A DNA stretch of 64,000 nucleotides, from contig NZ_CP012333.1 of NCBI RefSeq assembly GCF_001263205.1, positions 3,844,001 through 3,908,000 on the forward strand, read 5' to 3'. A program made the translations under genes and the position numbers. Position 1 is the stretch's first letter. Every line of letters begins with the position of its first letter. A model generated the notes under the pieces. It was given only the letters and a program-made list of their open reading frames with translations, ran no database searches and was not told where the DNA came from. The DNA comes from Labilithrix luteola. Lineage in GTDB: Bacteria; Myxococcota_A; Polyangia; Polyangiales; Polyangiaceae. Shown in pieces: positions 61,876 through 64,000 of the stretch.

Positions 61876-62970
61876 GTGTCTTTGGTTCGCCCTTCTACCC
61901 ACCTCACTCATCCGCCCACGGCAGCGGTCGACCTCTCGGCGCTGACCGACCTCGTCCACCGGACGTTCGGCGCGGAGTTATCCGCCACGCCCATGCCCGG
62001 TGGCGCGTCGACAAGACGCTACTTCCGGCTCGACCTGCCCAACGGCCATCGCGCCGTGGCGATGTTCGTGCCCGAGGGCGGCCGTCCCGAAGAGGTGCAG
62101 AAGGTCCACGACGGCACGCGTTGGCCGTTCCTCGAGGTGCGCGATCTCCTCGCCGATCGAGGCATCGACGTGCCGGGCATCCTCGCGGAGGACACGCCGC
62201 GCGGCTGGCTCGTCATCGAAGACCTCGGCGACGACACGCTTGCCAACTGGCTCTCGAAGAACCCCGGCGACAAGCCCCAGCTCTATTCGAAAGCCGTGCG
62301 CGATCTCGCGCGTGCGCAGCAGGTGCTTTCGGAGCTGCCGAAAGGCTCGGTCGTCGGCAGCCGCACGTTCGATTTCGATCTGCTGCGTTGGGAGATCGAG
62401 CACTTCCGCGAGTGGGGGCTCGATGCGCGTGAAAAGCCTCTCGCGCCCGGAGACGTCGAGCGCTGGAACGCGATTGCCGACCGCCTCGCGCGGCGTGTCG
62501 CCGACCTCCCGCACTGCTTCGTCCATCGCGACTACCAATCGCGGAACTTGATGGTCGCGAGCGCGGGCGACGAGCTGCGTCTCGTGTGGATCGACTTCCA
62601 GGACGCGCTGCTCGGCCCGCGCGTCTACGACCTCGTGGCGCTGCTCAACGACAGCTACCAGGAGTTCGATCGTCCCTTCGTCGAAGCGCGCCTCGCGGAC
62701 TACGCGTCGGCGGCCGGGCTCGACGCCGCGAGCCTCGAGCGCATCGTGCACGAGTTCGATCTCGTCACGGTGCAGCGAAAGCTGAAAGACGCGGGGCGCT
62801 TCGTCTTCATCGATCGACAGAAGAACAATCCGTCGTTCCTCAAGTTCGTGACGCCCACCATCCACAAGGTCAACGGCGCGCTCGAGCGCCTCGCCCCGAG
62901 TGACCCCGACATGGCCGAGCTGCGCACCATCCTGCGCCGCGCCTTGGGAGACGAGCTCACCTCGACATGA
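61876..62970 (+). CDS. APH/ChoK-fold sugar kinase (AmgK-like)
   Basis: Phosphotransferase of 364 residues, GTG start at 61876; longer frame upstream is not coding-like. Motifs of the aminoglycoside-phosphotransferase fold: 'MPGGASTRRYFRLDLPNG' (ATP-binding beta strands), 'GWLVIEDLGDDTLANWL', catalytic 'CFVHRDYQSRNLMV' and metal-binding 'VWIDFQDALLGPRVYDLVALL', which is the AmgK variant of HxDxxxxN and DFxD. AmgK phosphorylates anomeric MurNAc/GlcNAc in a cell-wall recycling route. The partner MurU nucleotidyltransferase is not next to it; instead the next gene overlaps by ATGA and encodes a glycosidase. Confidence 0.85.
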   Translation: MSLVRPSTHLTHPPTAAVDLSALTDLVHRTFGAELSATPMPGGASTRRYFRLDLPNGHRAVAMFVPEGGRPEEVQKVHDGTRWPFLEVRDLLADRGIDVPGILAEDTPRGWLVIEDLGDDTLANWLSKNPGDKPQLYSKAVRDLARAQQVLSELPKGSVVGSRTFDFDLLRWEIEHFREWGLDAREKPLAPGDVERWNAIADRLARRVADLPHCFVHRDYQSRNLMVASAGDELRLVWIDFQDALLGPRVYDLVALLNDSYQEFDRPFVEARLADYASAAGLDAASLERIVHEFDLVTVQRKLKDAGRFVFIDRQKNNPSFLKFVTPTIHKVNGALERLAPSDPDMAELRTILRRALGDELTST

Positions 62971-64000
62971 ATCGATCGCGCACTCGCTCCGAGCCCCCGC
63001 CGCCGCGCACCGTCGACGTCCACCCGCACGGCCTCTACCTGCGGGACAAGGGCGAGGTGGTTCCCTTGTGGGCCGGCGCCATGCACTACTGGCGTCATTC
63101 GCCCGACCATTGGTCGTCGTGCCTCGACGCGATGAAGGCGATGGGCCTTCGCCTGGTCGACGTGTACGTGCCCTGGGGCGTCCACGAGATCACGCAGGGC
63201 AAGTTCGACTTCGGCCAGCAGTACGCGCGCCTCGACGTTGCACGTTTCATCGAGCTCGCGGGCAAGAAGGGGCTCTACGTCATCGCGCGGCCTGGTCCGC
63301 ACATCAACGCGGAGCTCACGTTCTTCGGTTTGCCCGAGCGCGTGGTCTGGGATCGCGATTGCCAGGCGCGCACGCCTCGCGACAACCCGGTGATCCTGCC
63401 CATCGTTCCTCAGGCATTTCCCGTCCCGAGCTACGCCAGCGACGCCTTCCACGACGAGACGGCGCTCTGGTTCGATGCGTGCGGCAAGGTTCTCGCGCCG
63501 CTTCTCTATCCGCACGGTCCGATCGTGCTGATGCAGATCGACAACGAGGGCGCGCTCTACTTCCGCGACGGGCCGTACGACCAGGATTACCACCCTGACG
63601 CGGTCCGCCTGTTCCGCACGTTCCTTCGCGACAAGTATTCGAGCGTGAAGGCGCTGCGTGATGCGTGGGGCGAGCCCGCCGTGACGTTCGCCACCGTGGC
63701 TCCGCCGAATCGCTTCGATGCCAAGGTCGCGGGCGAGCTCGTTCGCCATCTCGACTGGATGGAGTTCCACGAGCACCTCCTCGCGCACGCGATGGGCCGC
63801 TTCGGGCAATCGCTCGAGAACGCAGGCCTCGGCACGGTGCCCACGCTCCACAACTTCCCGCTCGGCGAAGCGGCCACGCCGCTCAACCCGGCGCGTTTCG
63901 GCGAGCACGTCGACCTCGTCGGCCTCGATTACTACCACCCCGCCAATCCGCAGCATCACATGACGATCCTGCGGCGCACCGGTGAGCTCGCGGCGCGTTC
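62967..64000 (+). CDS. Beta-galactosidase-like glycoside hydrolase (GH35/GH42-like), cut by window edge
   Basis: Frame of 344 codons starting in a 4-bp overlap with the kinase stop (ATGA at 62967) and running off the right edge. The first about 12 residues are basic and Pro-rich. A TIM-barrel glycosidase follows: 'PLWAGAMHYWRHSPDHWSSCLDAMKAMGLRLVDVYVPWGVHE', read in pieces, then 'LYVIARPGPHINAELTFFGLPE', and 'IVLMQIDNEGALYF' with the Asn-Glu acid/base pair. This order is that of GH35/GH42 beta-galactosidases. No signal peptide is visible. The translational coupling suggests a shared sugar-salvage role with the AmgK-like kinase; substrate not determinable. Confidence 0.82.
   Translation, partial: MNRSRTRSEPPPPRTVDVHPHGLYLRDKGEVVPLWAGAMHYWRHSPDHWSSCLDAMKAMGLRLVDVYVPWGVHEITQGKFDFGQQYARLDVARFIELAGKKGLYVIARPGPHINAELTFFGLPERVVWDRDCQARTPRDNPVILPIVPQAFPVPSYASDAFHDETALWFDACGKVLAPLLYPHGPIVLMQIDNEGALYFRDGPYDQDYHPDAVRLFRTFLRDKYSSVKALRDAWGEPAVTFATVAPPNRFDAKVAGELVRHLDWMEFHEHLLAHAMGRFGQSLENAGLGTVPTLHNFPLGEAATPLNPARFGEHVDLVGLDYYHPANPQHHMTILRRTGELAAR

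Noticed and set aside
1..64000. tRNA, rRNA or CRISPR elements
   Set aside because: Read-through for TpsiC-like GTTCGA contexts and for regularly spaced repeats found nothing convincing; short repeats seen are too few to be CRISPR arrays.

Overview
The window is about 64 kb of high-GC, gene-dense chromosomal DNA. It most likely comes from a predatory or gliding myxobacterium (Myxococcota, Polyangia-like). This rests on the gene content: a FrzS/AglZ-type pseudo-receiver coiled-coil protein, a GldA/GldF/GldG-type ABC operon ending in a DUF4340 gene, an FHA-domain sigma-54-type activator beside a Ser/Thr kinase, a PEGA/TPR/TonB-receptor fusion, DUF4388 (PATAN) signalling, and many small lipoproteins with Asp/Gly-rich tails. 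No rRNA, tRNA, CRISPR array, prophage or complete insertion sequence was recognised. The taxonomic call is inference.

Layout. 0-5.4 kb: edge-truncated GNAT protein, DHH-like protein, fused hisIE, and a pseudo-receiver/coiled-coil protein with 33-bp tandem repeats. 5.6-7.0 kb: amidohydrolase. 7.1-12.1 kb: compact chemosensory operon (receiver-DUF4388, CheW-like, soluble MCP-like, CheA) with no CheR or CheB, followed convergently by a SpoIIE-type phosphatase. 12.1-25.6 kb: housekeeping and accessory genes (secreted Cys-rich protein, DUF4336, single-domain response regulator, YCII, lipoproteins, LPG-flippase-like and other membrane proteins, DoxX-like, GNAT, TPR-metallopeptidase, adenosine deaminase, aldo/keto reductase). 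26.3-31.4 kb: ABC ATPase, ABC-2 permease, GldG-like and DUF4340 operon closed by an intrinsic terminator. 31.7-38.4 kb: FHA-AAA+ regulator, Ser/Thr kinase, TPR-PEGA-TonB receptor and a lipoprotein. 38.5-43.8 kb: leucine-type dehydrogenase, lipoprotein, YjbQ and a COG1964/Tes-like radical SAM protein. 43.8-49.4 kb: divergent M1-like metallopeptidase lipoprotein, a frameshifted class V aminotransferase, and a ClpA/C-like unfoldase with a Pro-rich linker. 49.4-50.3 kb: gene-free stretch with a 60-bp direct repeat. 50.3-55.5 kb: TetR, membrane-fusion protein and RND pump under a readable promoter/operator. 55.6-64 kb: oxidoreductase with a basic tail, bestrophin, two coupled beta-helix proteins, an unknown protein, an AmgK-like kinase, and a beta-galactosidase-like gene cut by the right edge.

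How it fits together. Three regions point to surface motility or polarity control: the pseudo-receiver coil, the Che-like array and the Gld-like ABC operon. The 31.7-38.4 kb block looks like a phosphorylation-linked sensing and uptake locus. The TetR-RND block is a self-contained regulated efflux unit. The most unusual items are the CheA array without adaptation enzymes, the FHA regulator whose sigma-54-contact loop reads GAYAGA, the TPR-PEGA-TonB fusion, the Tes-like radical SAM enzyme, matched Met-rich segments in two neighbouring Gld-operon proteins, an Ig-like domain interrupted by membrane segments, and a DHH-like protein with its motifs in reversed order.
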